From Arthrobacter sp. 9AX (GTDB lineage: Bacteria > Actinomycetota > Actinomycetes > Actinomycetales > Micrococcaceae): a stretch of DNA of 64,000 bases. The position numbers were made by a program, and so were the translations under genes. The stretch lies in the NCBI RefSeq assembly GCF_902506095.1, contig NZ_LR733293.1, positions 540,416 to 604,415 of the forward strand. The letters run 5' to 3'. The notes beneath the pieces are model-generated. The model did no database searches and had not been told where the DNA came from. It saw only the letters and a list, made by a program, of their open reading frames with translations. Positions 26,449 through 35,861 of this stretch are shown here, one piece after another. Within the stretch, counting starts at the first letter, position 1, and every line of letters starts with the position of its first letter.

Positions 26449-27822
26449 CTAGCCGATCAGCAGGCTCAGGGCCTCGGTCAGGTGCGCCACTTCCCGGACG
26501 GAAAAACCTGCCGGGACGGGACCGGGCCCGGCATGGCTTGCCGGGACCACGGCGTGCGTGAATCCGAGCCGGTGGGCTTCCTGGATGCGCTGGTTGATGC
26601 CCGGAACCGGCCTGACCTCGCCCGCCAGGCCTACTTCGCCGAAGGCAATCAGGCGGATAGGCAGGGGCTTGCGGGCCTTGGCCGAGGCCACAGCCAACGC
26701 GACCGCGAGGTCAGTGGCGGGTTCACTGAGCTTCACCCCGCCCACCGTGGCCACGTAGGAATCGTCCTTGTGCAGCAGGGTGCCGGCGCGCTGCTGCAGG
26801 ACGGCCAGCAGCATGGAAACCCTGGAACTGTCGAGCCCGCTGGTAGCCCGGCGCGGCTGCGAGTTGGGGCTTTCGGCCAGCAGCGACTGCACTTCCGCGA
26901 GCAGCGGACGCCGGCCTTCCATGGTCACTGTGATGCAGGTGCCGGAGACCGGTTCTTTGGTACGGCTCACAAACAAACCGCTCGGATCGGCGAGGCCCTC
27001 GATGCCGTCCTCGTTCAGGTCGAAGCAGCCAACATCGTCGGTGGGCCCGTATCGGTTCTTGACGGCGCGGAGCAGCCGCAGCCGCGAATGCCGTTCGCCC
27101 TCGAACTGGCATACCACATCCACCAGGTGCTCCAGCAGCCGCGGCCCGGCGATGGACCCGTCCTTGGTCACGTGGCCCACCAGCAGCGTGGTCATGTTCC
27201 GGCGCTTTGCCGCCGCGATGATGGATGCCGCCACCTCCCGGACTTGGGACACCCCGCCGGCACTGCCATCGACGTCGGCGCTGCTGAGCGTCTGGACCGA
27301 GTCCACAATCAGCAACCGGGGCTCGATTTTCTCCACCTGCCCCAGCGCCTGGCCCAGATCCGTTTCCGCCGAGAGGTACAGCGATTCGGCGACGGCGTCG
27401 ATCCGCTCGGCCCGCAGCTTCACCTGCGCGGCGGACTCCTCGCCGGTGACATAGAGGACGTCCTGCGCCGTCCGGGCGAACTTCGCGGCTACGTCCAAAA
27501 GCAGCGTGGACTTGCCGACGCCGGGTTCGCCTGCCAGCAGGATCACGGCACCGGGAACCAGGCCGCCGCCCAGCACGCGGTCCAGTTCATCCACGCCGGT
27601 GGGCAGGAACGCGGCCGTAGTGGCGTCCACCTCGGCAATCCGGCGGGCCGGCTCTATGACTGTGGTGGCGGCCGTCGTACGCGCCACCGCGGTGCCTGTT
27701 TCCTCCACGGTGCCCCACGCCTGGCACTCGCCGCACCGGCCCACCCATTTGACGGTGGTCCAGCCGCACTCGGCGCACTTGTAGGCGGGCGCCTTGGACG
27801 CCCGGGAAGTCTTTGTAGCCAT
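26449..27822 (-). CDS. radA: DNA repair protein RadA
   Basis: RecA-like branch-migration helicase of recombinational repair. The protein of 457 residues has an N-terminal C4 zinc finger (CAECGW ... CGECQAW, residues 9-30), an ATPase domain with Walker A GEPGVGKSTLL (near 100), the RadA motif KNRYGPTDDVG (KNRFG in most members, so a conservative Tyr for Phe), and a Lon-protease-like C-terminal domain (from about 290). ATG 27822 precedes the zinc finger directly and is preferred over the longer frame. It is preceded on the same strand by a FUSC-type gene. Confidence 0.95.
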   Translation of the reverse strand: MATKTSRASKAPAYKCAECGWTTVKWVGRCGECQAWGTVEETGTAVARTTAATTVIEPARRIAEVDATTAAFLPTGVDELDRVLGGGLVPGAVILLAGEPGVGKSTLLLDVAAKFARTAQDVLYVTGEESAAQVKLRAERIDAVAESLYLSAETDLGQALGQVEKIEPRLLIVDSVQTLSSADVDGSAGGVSQVREVAASIIAAAKRRNMTTLLVGHVTKDGSIAGPRLLEHLVDVVCQFEGERHSRLRLLRAVKNRYGPTDDVGCFDLNEDGIEGLADPSGLFVSRTKEPVSGTCITVTMEGRRPLLAEVQSLLAESPNSQPRRATSGLDSSRVSMLLAVLQQRAGTLLHKDDSYVATVGGVKLSEPATDLAVALAVASAKARKPLPIRLIAFGEVGLAGEVRPVPGINQRIQEAHRLGFTHAVVPASHAGPGPVPAGFSVREVAHLTEALSLLIG

Positions 27823-27882
27823 GGGTTCAACCCTAGTGGCGGGCCCGGACATTCCTGTTTCGCAGGCTCAACCGCCGCGCCA

Positions 27883-29010
27883 CTAAAGCGCCGGGAGCAC
27901 GTCCCTGGCTTCGCGGGAGTCCATCTTCGTGGCCTCCAGCAGGTCCACCATCAGGGGCCGGAACAGCATCACCACCGCCTCGCCCTCCAGCCGCTGCACC
28001 CCCAGCAGCTTGGGGTGCAGGCGCAGGGCGATCTCACTGAGTTCGTTGCGGGCCGTGCGCAGGTGGGCGCGGCGGACGCCGTCGTGCGTTTCCGCCAACC
28101 CCAGCGAAAGCTCATCAATCGCGGCAGCGGTGTCCTGCAGCACTTCCGCGATGTTCTCCGTAGCCTCGTCCGAGAGCGCCGCGTGGTTGATGGCGCTGGT
28201 GAGGCGGCGCGCGAATACCCGGCTGTTCCTCAGGGCCAGGTCTATAAAGTCGAGGGAGACTTTCAGCTGCTCCAGCTCCTCCCGGTGCCTCCGGTAGGCG
28301 GGCGCCAGCGTGGCCACCTCCCCTGACGCGCGGAGGGAATGGCGCATCGCGTCCACCAGCGGCTGGCAGTTCCGGCCCCGGATGAGCGCGTGCCATGCCT
28401 GGGTGGAGTCGCTGTTGACCAGGGCGTCGGCACATTCACGCAGCACTTCCGCCAGTTCGTGCAGCAGCTTCTGCACGTCCCTGCGCGGCTCCCGCCGCGG
28501 GTCTTTGGGCATCAGGATGGTCACCAGCAGCGCGAACAGGCCGCCCACCACCGCATCGATACTGCGGGTGAACGGCCCGCCGGAGGGGGCGGGCAGGAGC
28601 ACCACCAGCAGCGACTGCAGCGCCAGCTGGGTGGTGAAGATGTTTCCGCTGTCCAGGAACCTGGCCAGGAGGATGGAGAAAAGAAGGACGACGGCGGCCA
28701 CCCAGATTTCGCCGCCCAGCCAGTGGAGGAGCAGGTCGCCCACGGCGATGCCAATGGTGCAGCCCAGGCCCACCTCCATCACCCGACGCAGCCGCGGCTC
28801 GCGGGAAAATCCGAGGGAGATCAGCGACGATGTGGCCGCGAACAAGGGGCCGGAGTGCCCCAGGATGTACTCGGCGAAGGCGTAGGCACCCACGGCGCAG
28901 ACGGTCATCTGGATGGCGGGAACGACCGAGTTGCGGCTGCGGATCAGTCCGGTGCGGACGCGGCTGCGCAGGAATCGCCTGCTTGCTGAGAGTCCCGCTG
29001 CGATGGCCAT
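27883..29010 (-). CDS. FUSC-family integral membrane protein (aromatic acid exporter-like)
   Basis: Product of 375 residues. The N-terminal half has about five or six hydrophobic helices (about 20-165, including AIQMTVCAVGAYAFAEYILG). The long soluble C-terminal half (about 170-375) is helical and rich in Arg/Glu/Leu. This matches the FUSC/DUF939-like proteins often annotated as aromatic-acid exporters; the substrate is not readable. The conserved sequence starts near ATG 29010. It lies 60 bp upstream of radA on the same strand and is divergent from pstS. Confidence 0.8.
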   Translation of the reverse strand: MAIAAGLSASRRFLRSRVRTGLIRSRNSVVPAIQMTVCAVGAYAFAEYILGHSGPLFAATSSLISLGFSREPRLRRVMEVGLGCTIGIAVGDLLLHWLGGEIWVAAVVLLFSILLARFLDSGNIFTTQLALQSLLVVLLPAPSGGPFTRSIDAVVGGLFALLVTILMPKDPRREPRRDVQKLLHELAEVLRECADALVNSDSTQAWHALIRGRNCQPLVDAMRHSLRASGEVATLAPAYRRHREELEQLKVSLDFIDLALRNSRVFARRLTSAINHAALSDEATENIAEVLQDTAAAIDELSLGLAETHDGVRRAHLRTARNELSEIALRLHPKLLGVQRLEGEAVVMLFRPLMVDLLEATKMDSREARDVLPAL

Positions 29011-29101
29011 GGCTTCAAGTCTATTCAGTGCCGCTGCACTACGACCGTACCTGTGATCTGCGCAATGGGAACCCGGCACTTGTAAGCCAATATCCCGCCG
29101 T

Positions 29102-29145
29102 CGTTAATGTTCCGTTCACTTTGGACAGCCCATCCCGTTACCTGC
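29102..29145 (+). promoter_or_regulatory. Candidate PHO box upstream of pstS
   Basis: Two adjacent 11-bp units beginning CGTT (CGTTAATGTTC 29102-29112, CGTTCACTTTG 29113-29123) and a further CCGTTACCTGC at 29135-29145. GTTCACTTTG is close to the actinobacterial PHO-box half GTTCAYYYRG. A TAACTT -10 (29152-29157) follows, so the repeats overlap where a -35 would be, as expected for PhoP activation. The match is by eye. Confidence 0.5.
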
Positions 29146-29241
29146 GGCCCATAACTTCGATGAAGGTACAGAAAGTACGCATCGCGCCGCAGGGCCCTCC
29201 GTCCCTGCCCGCATCTGAGAACCCTGGAAGGGGTACATCCA

Positions 29242-30363
29242 GTGAAGGCACTCCGCTTCGGCCGCCACGCGGCTATCGCTGTTATCGCAGCCGGCGCACT
29301 CGCGCTTACCGCCTGCGGTTCAGACAACGCCACGGGCACTGCACCCGCAGGCGGCCAGACTTCCGCCGGCCCCAAGGTCACCGGCACCCTGACCGGCATA
29401 GGCGCCTCCTCCACCGGCGCAGCCATGGACGCCTGGAAGGCCGGCTTCGCCAGCGCCAACCAGGGCGCCACCGTGCAGTACTCCCCGGACGGCTCCGGTG
29501 CAGGGCGCAAGGCCATCATCGACGGCTCGGCACAGTTCGCCGGCTCGGACGCCTACCTCAAGGACGAGGAGCTCGAAAGCTCCAAGGCAGTGTGCGGTCC
29601 CGAGGGTGCCATCAACATCCCCGTCTACATCTCGCCGATCGCCGTGGCCTTCAACGTTCCCGGCGTCACCGAGCTGAAGCTGGACGCGGCCACCGTGGCC
29701 AAGATCTTCCGCGGCCAGATCGCCAACTGGAACGACCCCGCCATCGCCGCCCTCAACGGAGGCGTCACCCTGCCGGACCTGAAGGTCACCCCGGTGAACC
29801 GCTCGGACGACTCCGGTACCACCACCAACTTCACCGACTACCTGGCTTCCGCGGCACCCGAGGTCTGGACGGACAAGTCCGCCGGTGTGTGGCCTGCAAG
29901 CCTCCAGGGGGAGAATGCCAAGGGCACCTCCGGTGTGGTCAAGACCGTCACCGACACCCCCGGCGCCGTGACCTACGCCGACGAATCCGCGGTGGGCGGC
30001 AAGCTCGGCACCGCCGCCATCAAGGTGGGCGGGGAATTCGTCAAGATCTCCGCCGATGCCGCCGCCAAGGCAGTGGAAGCCGGCAAGGCCGTTGAGGGCC
30101 GGTCCGCCAACGACGTGGCCATCAAGCTGGACCGCAAGACCACCGCTTCGGGCGCCTACCCGGTGGTGCTCGTCTCCTACCACATCGTCTGCAGCACCTA
30201 CGACAAGCAGGAGACCGTTGACCTGGTCAAGGCCTTCGAGAACTACGTAGTTTCCGAGGAAGGCCAGAAGGCCGCCGCTGACTCCGCGAAGTCCGCTCCG
30301 CTGTCCCCTGCCCTTGCCGAGAAGGCCACCAAGGCCATCGACTCCATCAAGGTCAAGTCCTAG
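29242..30363 (+). CDS. pstS: Phosphate ABC transporter, substrate-binding lipoprotein
   Basis: Extracytoplasmic phosphate receptor of the high-affinity importer, 373 residues. A lipoprotein signal ends in LALTACGSD (Cys near 25). Phosphate-binding residues are recognisable in GIGASSTGAA, the SPDGSGAGRKAI loop and the NRSDDSGTTTNF loop. The start is GTG 29242 with GGAAGGGG upstream. First gene of pstSCAB, followed by a hairpin that probably limits read-through so that PstS is made in excess. Confidence 0.96.
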   Translation: MKALRFGRHAAIAVIAAGALALTACGSDNATGTAPAGGQTSAGPKVTGTLTGIGASSTGAAMDAWKAGFASANQGATVQYSPDGSGAGRKAIIDGSAQFAGSDAYLKDEELESSKAVCGPEGAINIPVYISPIAVAFNVPGVTELKLDAATVAKIFRGQIANWNDPAIAALNGGVTLPDLKVTPVNRSDDSGTTTNFTDYLASAAPEVWTDKSAGVWPASLQGENAKGTSGVVKTVTDTPGAVTYADESAVGGKLGTAAIKVGGEFVKISADAAAKAVEAGKAVEGRSANDVAIKLDRKTTASGAYPVVLVSYHIVCSTYDKQETVDLVKAFENYVVSEEGQKAAADSAKSAPLSPALAEKATKAIDSIKVKS

Positions 30364-30381
30364 TCACCGCACCGAATCCGG

Positions 30382-30414
30382 GTTCCCCGCCTGCCGGCAG
30401 GCAGTGCGGGGAAC
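30382..30414 (+). terminator. Attenuator-like hairpin between pstS and pstC
   Basis: GTTCCCCGC (30382-30390) pairs with GCGGGGAAC (30406-30414), with a smaller CTGCC-GGCAG hairpin inside the loop. There is no T tract. Its place after the binding-protein gene fits partial termination or protection of the pstS mRNA. Confidence 0.7.
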
Positions 30415-30475
30415 TTGGCTTTGGACGCCACGCTTCCCAGTCTTCAAGTAACCTCCACGATCGAAGGGCCGTCGA

Positions 30476-31408
30476 ATGACCGCCACCTCCCTGACCAGCA
30501 CCCAGGGCGCCGGCCGCGCCGGGGATAAAATCTTCTCCGGTGCAGCACTTGCCGCCGGTTGCCTCATCCTCGCCGTTCTCTTCGGCGTCGCGCTCTTCCT
30601 GGTGGTCCAGGCCATCCCGGCGCTGACCGCACCGGCCGCCGAGATCCAAGGCGGTGAGGGCTTCTTCGCCTACATCTGGCCCATCGTGATCGGCACGCTC
30701 ATCGCCGCGCTCATCGCACTGGTGATCGCCACGCCCATCGCGATCGGCGTTGCCCTGTTCATCTCACACTTCGCCCCCCGCGGCCTCGCCGCCGGCCTGG
30801 GCTACGTGGTGGACCTGCTCGCCGCCATCCCCTCCGTGGTCTACGGTGCCTGGGGTGCGGCGTTCCTGGCCAAGGAAATCTCCCCGGCCTACAACTGGCT
30901 GGCGCAGAACATGGGCTGGCTGCCCATCTTCCAGGGGCCCGCCTCGGCCACCGGCAAAACCATCCTTACCGCGGGCATCGTCCTGGCCGTGATGGTGCTG
31001 CCCATCATCACCTCGCTGTCCCGGGAAATCTTCCTCCAGACCCCCAAGCTGCACGAGGAAGCCGCGCTCGCCCTGGGTGCCACCCGCTGGGAAATGATCA
31101 AGATGTCCGTCCTGCCCTTCGCGCGGCCGGGCATCATCAGCGCCGTGATGCTGGGCCTGGGCCGGGCCCTCGGCGAGACCATGGCCGTGGCCCTGGTGCT
31201 CTCCTCCGGCGCCCTCACCGCCAGCCTGATCCAGTCCGGCAACCAGACCATCGCCGCGGAGATCGCCCTGAACTTCCCCGAGGCCAGCGGACTCAAGGTC
31301 AGCACCCTCATCGCCGCCGGCCTGGTCCTGTTCGTCATCACCCTGGCCGTGAACATGATCGCGCGCTGGATCATCACCCGGCACAAAGAATTCTCGGGAG
31401 CCAACTAA
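30476..31408 (+). CDS. pstC: Phosphate ABC transporter permease PstC
   Basis: One of two membrane subunits of the phosphate importer, 310 residues with about six helices (first about 24-48). The EAA-type cytoplasmic loop that contacts PstB is EEAALALGATRWEMIKMSVLPFA (about 198-220). Its TAA is immediately followed by the pstA ATG, implying coupled translation. Confidence 0.95.
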   Translation: MTATSLTSTQGAGRAGDKIFSGAALAAGCLILAVLFGVALFLVVQAIPALTAPAAEIQGGEGFFAYIWPIVIGTLIAALIALVIATPIAIGVALFISHFAPRGLAAGLGYVVDLLAAIPSVVYGAWGAAFLAKEISPAYNWLAQNMGWLPIFQGPASATGKTILTAGIVLAVMVLPIITSLSREIFLQTPKLHEEAALALGATRWEMIKMSVLPFARPGIISAVMLGLGRALGETMAVALVLSSGALTASLIQSGNQTIAAEIALNFPEASGLKVSTLIAAGLVLFVITLAVNMIARWIITRHKEFSGAN

Positions 31409-32521
31409 ATGACCTCCACCCTTACGCCCGTCCGCAGCAAGCGCTCGGCGCTCACCAAGGGCCAGCTGCCCAAGTACGCCCCCTATGTGGTCCTGGCCGC
31501 TGCCCTGGTGGTTGGCGCGGCGATCCTCGCGCTGGTGGGCTTCAACGCCTTCGGCTGGGCCATCGTCTCGGCGATCCTGTTCGCCGTGGTGCTGGTCTCC
31601 TGGAGCGCCGCCGTCGAGGGTGCCCGCAAGGCGAAGGACAAACTGGCCACCTGCCTGGTGGTGGGGTCCTTCCTGGTGGCCCTGCTCCCGCTTGTCTCGG
31701 TGATCTGGACAGTACTGGTCAACGGCGTCCCCGGCCTGCTCACGCCGGGCTTCCTAGGCACCTCCATGAACGGCGTCACCGGCGTTTACGACAACAAGGC
31801 CGTCGAGGAAGGCGCACCCGTCCTTGGCGGCATCTACCACGCCCTGCTCGGCACCCTGCAGATCACGCTGCTGGCCACCATCATCTCGGTGCCGGTGGGC
31901 CTGCTTACCGCCATCTACCTCGTGGAATACGGCCACGACGGCCGGCTGGCCCGCGCCATCACGTTCTTCGTTGACGTGATGACCGGCATCCCGTCCATTG
32001 TGGCCGGCCTCTTCGCCGCAGCCTTCTTCTTCGCCGTGGTGGGCCCCGGCACCAAGACGGGTGCTGTGGCCGCCGTCGCGCTGTCCGTCCTGATGATCCC
32101 CGTGGTGGTGCGGTCCAGCGAGGAAATGCTGAAGATCGTGCCCAACGAACTCCGCGAGGCCGCATACGCACTGGGCGTGCGCAAGTGGCGGACCATCGTC
32201 AAAGTGGTGATTCCGACGGCGATCTCCGGCATCGCGTCGGGCGTCACCCTGGCTATCGCACGCGTTATCGGCGAGACGGCGCCCATCCTGGTCACCGCCG
32301 GCTTCGCCACCAGCATCAACTCCAACGTGTTCGGCGGCTGGATGGCCTCACTGCCCACGTTCATCTACACCCAGATCCTGAACCCCACGTCACCGGCCAA
32401 CCCGGACCCGTCCTCCCAGCGGGCCTGGGGCGCCGCCCTGGTGCTGATCATCCTGGTGATGATCCTCAACCTGGGCGCCCGGCTGATCGCCAGGGTCTTC
32501 GCCCCCAAGACTGGCCGCTAG
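31409..32521 (+). CDS. pstA: Phosphate ABC transporter permease PstA
   Basis: Second membrane subunit, 370 residues. It is longer than the usual 280-300 because of an N-terminal stretch with two extra hydrophobic helices (about 25-65) before the core. The EAA loop reads NELREAAYALGVRKWRTIVK, near residues 246-265. It abuts pstC with no gap; pstB follows after 70 bp. Confidence 0.95.
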   Translation: MTSTLTPVRSKRSALTKGQLPKYAPYVVLAAALVVGAAILALVGFNAFGWAIVSAILFAVVLVSWSAAVEGARKAKDKLATCLVVGSFLVALLPLVSVIWTVLVNGVPGLLTPGFLGTSMNGVTGVYDNKAVEEGAPVLGGIYHALLGTLQITLLATIISVPVGLLTAIYLVEYGHDGRLARAITFFVDVMTGIPSIVAGLFAAAFFFAVVGPGTKTGAVAAVALSVLMIPVVVRSSEEMLKIVPNELREAAYALGVRKWRTIVKVVIPTAISGIASGVTLAIARVIGETAPILVTAGFATSINSNVFGGWMASLPTFIYTQILNPTSPANPDPSSQRAWGAALVLIILVMILNLGARLIARVFAPKTGR

Positions 32522-32591
32522 GCCTGCCCCTATCGGCTCTTCGGGGCCGGACCATAGACTTCAATTCATCCCCAGTCAGTGAAGGAACACC

Positions 32592-33371
32592 ATGTCTAAG
32601 CGCATCGACGTCAAGGACCTGAACGTGTACTACGGCGATTTCCTCGCCGTGGAGGACGTCACCATCAACATCGAGGCCAAGTCCGTCACCGCGTTCATCG
32701 GCCCCTCCGGCTGCGGCAAGTCCACCTTCCTGCGGACCCTGAACCGCATGCATGAGGTACTGCCCGGCGCCCGCGTGGAGGGCGAGGTGCTGCTCGACGG
32801 CGACAACCTCTACGGCGCCGGCGTGGACCCGGTCACCGTCCGCTCCCAGATCGGCATGGTGTTCCAGCGCCCCAACCCGTTCCCCACCATGTCCATCCGA
32901 GACAACGTGCTGGCGGGCGTGAAGCTGAACAACAAAAAGATCTCCAAGGGCGAGGCGGACGTCCTGGTGGAGCGCTCGCTGAAGGGCGCCAACCTCTGGA
33001 ACGAGGTCAAGGACCGCCTGGACAAGCCCGGTTCGGGCCTTTCCGGTGGCCAGCAGCAGCGCCTCTGCATCGCCCGGGCCATCGCCGTGGAGCCGCAGGT
33101 GATCCTGATGGATGAGCCGTGCTCGGCGCTGGACCCCATCTCCACCCTGGCCATCGAGGACCTCATCAACGAGCTCAAGGACCAGTACACGGTGGTGATC
33201 GTGACGCACAACATGCAGCAGGCAGCCCGCGTTTCGGACCGCACCGCGTTCTTTAACATTGCCGGTACGGGCAAGCCCGGCAAGCTCATCGAAGTGGGGG
33301 ACACCCACACGATCTTCAGCAATCCCACCCAGAAGGCCACGGAAGACTACGTTTCCGGCCGCTTCGGATAA
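32592..33371 (+). CDS. pstB: Phosphate ABC transporter ATPase PstB
   Basis: ATP-hydrolysing subunit of the importer, 259 residues. It has Walker [10 protein letters not shown] (near 37), the Q-loop [10 protein letters not shown], signature LSGGQQQRL (near 150), Walker [14 protein letters not shown] and H-loop [10 protein letters not shown], all intact. A GAAGGAA ribosome-binding site precedes the ATG. No phoU follows directly; the only PhoU-like gene nearby pairs with pit on the other strand. Confidence 0.97.
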   Translation: MSKRIDVKDLNVYYGDFLAVEDVTINIEAKSVTAFIGPSGCGKSTFLRTLNRMHEVLPGARVEGEVLLDGDNLYGAGVDPVTVRSQIGMVFQRPNPFPTMSIRDNVLAGVKLNNKKISKGEADVLVERSLKGANLWNEVKDRLDKPGSGLSGGQQQRLCIARAIAVEPQVILMDEPCSALDPISTLAIEDLINELKDQYTVVIVTHNMQQAARVSDRTAFFNIAGTGKPGKLIEVGDTHTIFSNPTQKATEDYVSGRFG

Positions 33372-33463
33372 TCCCCACCCGCGCCCCAAGCCCGCACGCT
33401 CGCCCGGGCACCCCTGCGGCCGTGGCCCACAGCCGGCTGAACCAGGGGGCCGTCGTCGTACGC

Positions 33464-33868
33464 CTATTCGGGGACTTCAAGCTGGAAGCCGCACCGGCAC
33501 CGCAGCACCCTGATGGGCAGTGAGACGGTGCTGAGTCCACCGGCCGTGCTGCTGCGGTAGCAGAGGCGTTCGACCTCGAACTCTGCCTCTGCCATGGGGA
33601 ACCCGCAGTGGATGTAGTCGTCACCGAACATAATCACCTTCGCCATCCAGCGCACCTGGCGCAGCGCAGCGGCCACGTCCGCCGCATAGGAAAGGTGCTC
33701 GTGGAACCGGCGGCACTCGTTGCAGGTGTAGGCGACGGTAACCAGGTCGCCGTTGGCTGCTCCCATCGCCGTGATCGCATGGATGGTCAGCTGGTGTTCG
33801 GTCCCGCACAGTTCGCAGCGCATGCGCCGCGGCTGGGGGAGGTTGTGCCGGGGAGTCGAGGTAGACAT
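33464..33868 (-). CDS. Zinc-ribbon-like hypothetical protein (134 aa)
   Basis: Product with three cysteine clusters: RCELCGTEHQ (near 17), YTCNECRRFH (near 48) and LRCRCGFQLE at the C-terminus, plus HCGF in the middle, suggesting one or two structural zinc sites. The middle contains an HLSYAADVAAALRQVRWMAKV helix. No known enzyme motif was recognised and no signal peptide is present. Lone gene between the pst operon and pit. Confidence 0.75.
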   Translation of the reverse strand: MSTSTPRHNLPQPRRMRCELCGTEHQLTIHAITAMGAANGDLVTVAYTCNECRRFHEHLSYAADVAAALRQVRWMAKVIMFGDDYIHCGFPMAEAEFEVERLCYRSSTAGGLSTVSLPIRVLRCRCGFQLEVPE

Positions 33869-34117
33869 AACGCCTGGTCTTTCCCGCGTTGTGCATCCAG
33901 GCCGCCGGTATGCTGCAGCGGCGTTGTCCGCGGCCCTGCACCCGGCGGCGGATATGGGCCCGGCAGCAGCACTGGGGGCCTACTTTTGAATCTACGTCAC
34001 GGGCTTCCGGCTGTACAGGTCCCCGGGAGCAGGGGAACAGGGGACGACGCCGGTGTCCCCCGCTGCGGGCCGGGCGGCCCGGCCCTGCGTCTCACCGTGT
34101 GCGGCTCACCCTGACCC
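33869..34117. other. Intergenic region between the zinc-ribbon gene and pit
   Basis: About 250 bp. It contains the strong GC hairpin at 34067-34085 listed separately and presumably the promoter of the zinc-ribbon gene. No gene is supported here. Confidence 0.5.
34067..34085 (-). terminator. GC-rich hairpin downstream of pit
   Basis: GGGCCGGG-CGG-CCCGGCCC, a perfect 8-bp stem about 30 bp after the pit stop on the minus strand. There is no T tract. Confidence 0.6.
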
Positions 34118-35131
34118 TTACCCCGGCAGCGGCGAAAGTGCCAGCGCCAGCACGAAGGCGAGGGCCGCCGTGGCCGCCGGCGTGAGGATCCAGAGCCCCA
34201 GGATCCGGAGCACGAGCTTCCGGTTGGTCACCGAGAAGTTCTGGTTCTCGCCCGCCCCAAGGACCGCCGCCGTCACGGTGTGGGTGGTGGACAGCGGCAG
34301 ATGCAGGGCGATGGCACCCACGAACAGCGTCGCGGCACTGTAGATCTGCGCCACTGAACCGCGGAGCGGGTCCACCCGCGTGATCTTGTACCCGATCGTG
34401 TGCGAAATCCGCCAGCCGCCAAAAAGCGTTCCTGCCGTCATCATCACCGCGGAGAGCAACACTACCCACACGGGGATGGAGCCGCCGTCGGAATAGCCCG
34501 CCGCCAGGAGGGCGAGCAGCAGCACCGCGCTGGCCCGCTGGCCGTCCTGCAGGCCGTGGCCGAACGCCACGGCCCCGGCCGCGATGGCCTGGCTGCGGCG
34601 GAACCGCTGGTTCACCACGTTCGGCTGTGTGTAACGCGCCGCCCAGGTGGCCGGATAGACCAGCAGGAACGCGGCTCCGTAGGCCACCAGAGGGGACAGC
34701 ACCAGCGGGAGGATCACCTGGAACAGCAGCGACTGGTCCACCCCGCCAACGCCGGCGCCGCCCACGGCGAGGCTGGCCAGCCCGGCCCCGGCCAGCCCGC
34801 CAACCAGGGCATGGGTGGAGGAGGCGGGAATGCCGCGCCACCACATGAGCAGGCCCCAGGCGCAGGAACTCACCAGGCCGGCCACCAGGATGCTTAGACC
34901 ACTGGTCCCGGCGGGCAGCGTGATCCAGTTCTGGCTGACGCCAACCGCCAGCGTGGCGCTGAGCAGGGCGCCGATGAAGTTGAAGAAGGCGGCCAGCAGG
35001 ACGGCGACGCTGGGGGTGAGTGCCCTGGTGCGGGTGGCCAGCGCCACGGCGGTGGAAACGTCACGGAAGCCGTTGAGGAAGGCAAATCCGGCGGCCAGCA
35101 GGACCACCGCAGCAAAGATGGCAGCCAGCAC
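34118..35131 (-). CDS. pit: Low-affinity inorganic phosphate transporter (Pit family)
   Basis: Metal-phosphate/proton symporter of the membrane, 337 residues with about 8-10 helices. The two inverted PiT signatures are visible: FLNGFRDVSTAVALATRTRAL near the N-terminus and GHGLQDGQRASAVLLLAL near 195. The usual N-terminal GxNDxxN appears as GFRDVSTA and the second as GLQDGQRA, so the asparagine of each motif is replaced. The GTG start lies 1 nt after the stop of the PhoU-like gene, so the pair is one operon. Confidence 0.9.
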   Translation of the reverse strand: MLAAIFAAVVLLAAGFAFLNGFRDVSTAVALATRTRALTPSVAVLLAAFFNFIGALLSATLAVGVSQNWITLPAGTSGLSILVAGLVSSCAWGLLMWWRGIPASSTHALVGGLAGAGLASLAVGGAGVGGVDQSLLFQVILPLVLSPLVAYGAAFLLVYPATWAARYTQPNVVNQRFRRSQAIAAGAVAFGHGLQDGQRASAVLLLALLAAGYSDGGSIPVWVVLLSAVMMTAGTLFGGWRISHTIGYKITRVDPLRGSVAQIYSAATLFVGAIALHLPLSTTHTVTAAVLGAGENQNFSVTNRKLVLRILGLWILTPAATAALAFVLALALSPLPG

Positions 35132-35132
35132 C

Positions 35133-35801
35133 TCAGGATTCCTTGACGATGATGCTGCCTACCTGGGTGGCGATCCGGCGCATGTCCTTGGTGACCTCCA
35201 CCAGCTGGTTGGCGATGTCGCGGTTGCGGGAGTACTGGGCCCATTTCATGTCGCTGATCATGTCCGCCACCCACACCCGGTGCGTCCGTTCGGCGCGCTT
35301 GGCCAGCCGGAGGATCTCGATCCAGTAGTCCTCGAGGTCGTCCAGGTTGTCCAGCCGGCGCATCGCATCGACAGTGAGCTCGGCCTGCCGGCTGATGATC
35401 TCGAGCTGGTCCGCGGCACGTTTGGGCAACCGCTCCAGCCGGTACAGCGCCACCAGTTCCGCCGCGGCATCCAGCTTTTCGATCGCTTCGTTGAGGTAGC
35501 GCGAGAGGGCGTACATGTCCTCGCGGGGCAGCGGGTTCACGAAGCTGGTGCGCATGTGCGTCAGGAGGGCGAAATGCAGCTCGGCAGACCTGGCCTCGTG
35601 GTTGTGCATGTCCTCCACGAGCTTGCCGTGTTCACCGGCGGGTACGCCGAGGATTTCGGCCAGGGTGGCGGTGCCCAGCACAATCTGCTGCGCCATTTGG
35701 GATAAGAGGTTCAGCCCGGCGGGCTCCTGGGGAAAAAGGCGCAGTTTCACGTAGTTACCGGTCTCCGGGAAAAGTACAGGGCGGGGAGTTGCCTGCCGCA
35801 T
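35133..35801 (-). CDS. DUF47/PhoU-like phosphate transport accessory protein
   Basis: Cytoplasmic all-helical protein of 222 residues of the DUF47 family that accompanies Pit transporters and is thought to control them. Metal-binding-type residues appear in EDMHNHEARSAELHFALL (near 70) and in the later DLEDYWIEILRLAKRAERTH stretch. The start is ATG 35801 with CGGAGT upstream. Directly followed by pit. The upstream 260 bp carries an array of hairpins. Confidence 0.88.
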   Translation of the reverse strand: MRQATPRPVLFPETGNYVKLRLFPQEPAGLNLLSQMAQQIVLGTATLAEILGVPAGEHGKLVEDMHNHEARSAELHFALLTHMRTSFVNPLPREDMYALSRYLNEAIEKLDAAAELVALYRLERLPKRAADQLEIISRQAELTVDAMRRLDNLDDLEDYWIEILRLAKRAERTHRVWVADMISDMKWAQYSRNRDIANQLVEVTKDMRRIATQVGSIIVKES

Positions 35802-35861
35802 GACTTGACTCCGGCGCAACCAACGCTAACTCTACCGGCCCGCAAAAGGACCCCTGAAACG

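Noticed and set aside
33372..33463. A terminator after pstB
   Set aside because: The region is C-rich and contains only short imperfect stems; nothing convincing.
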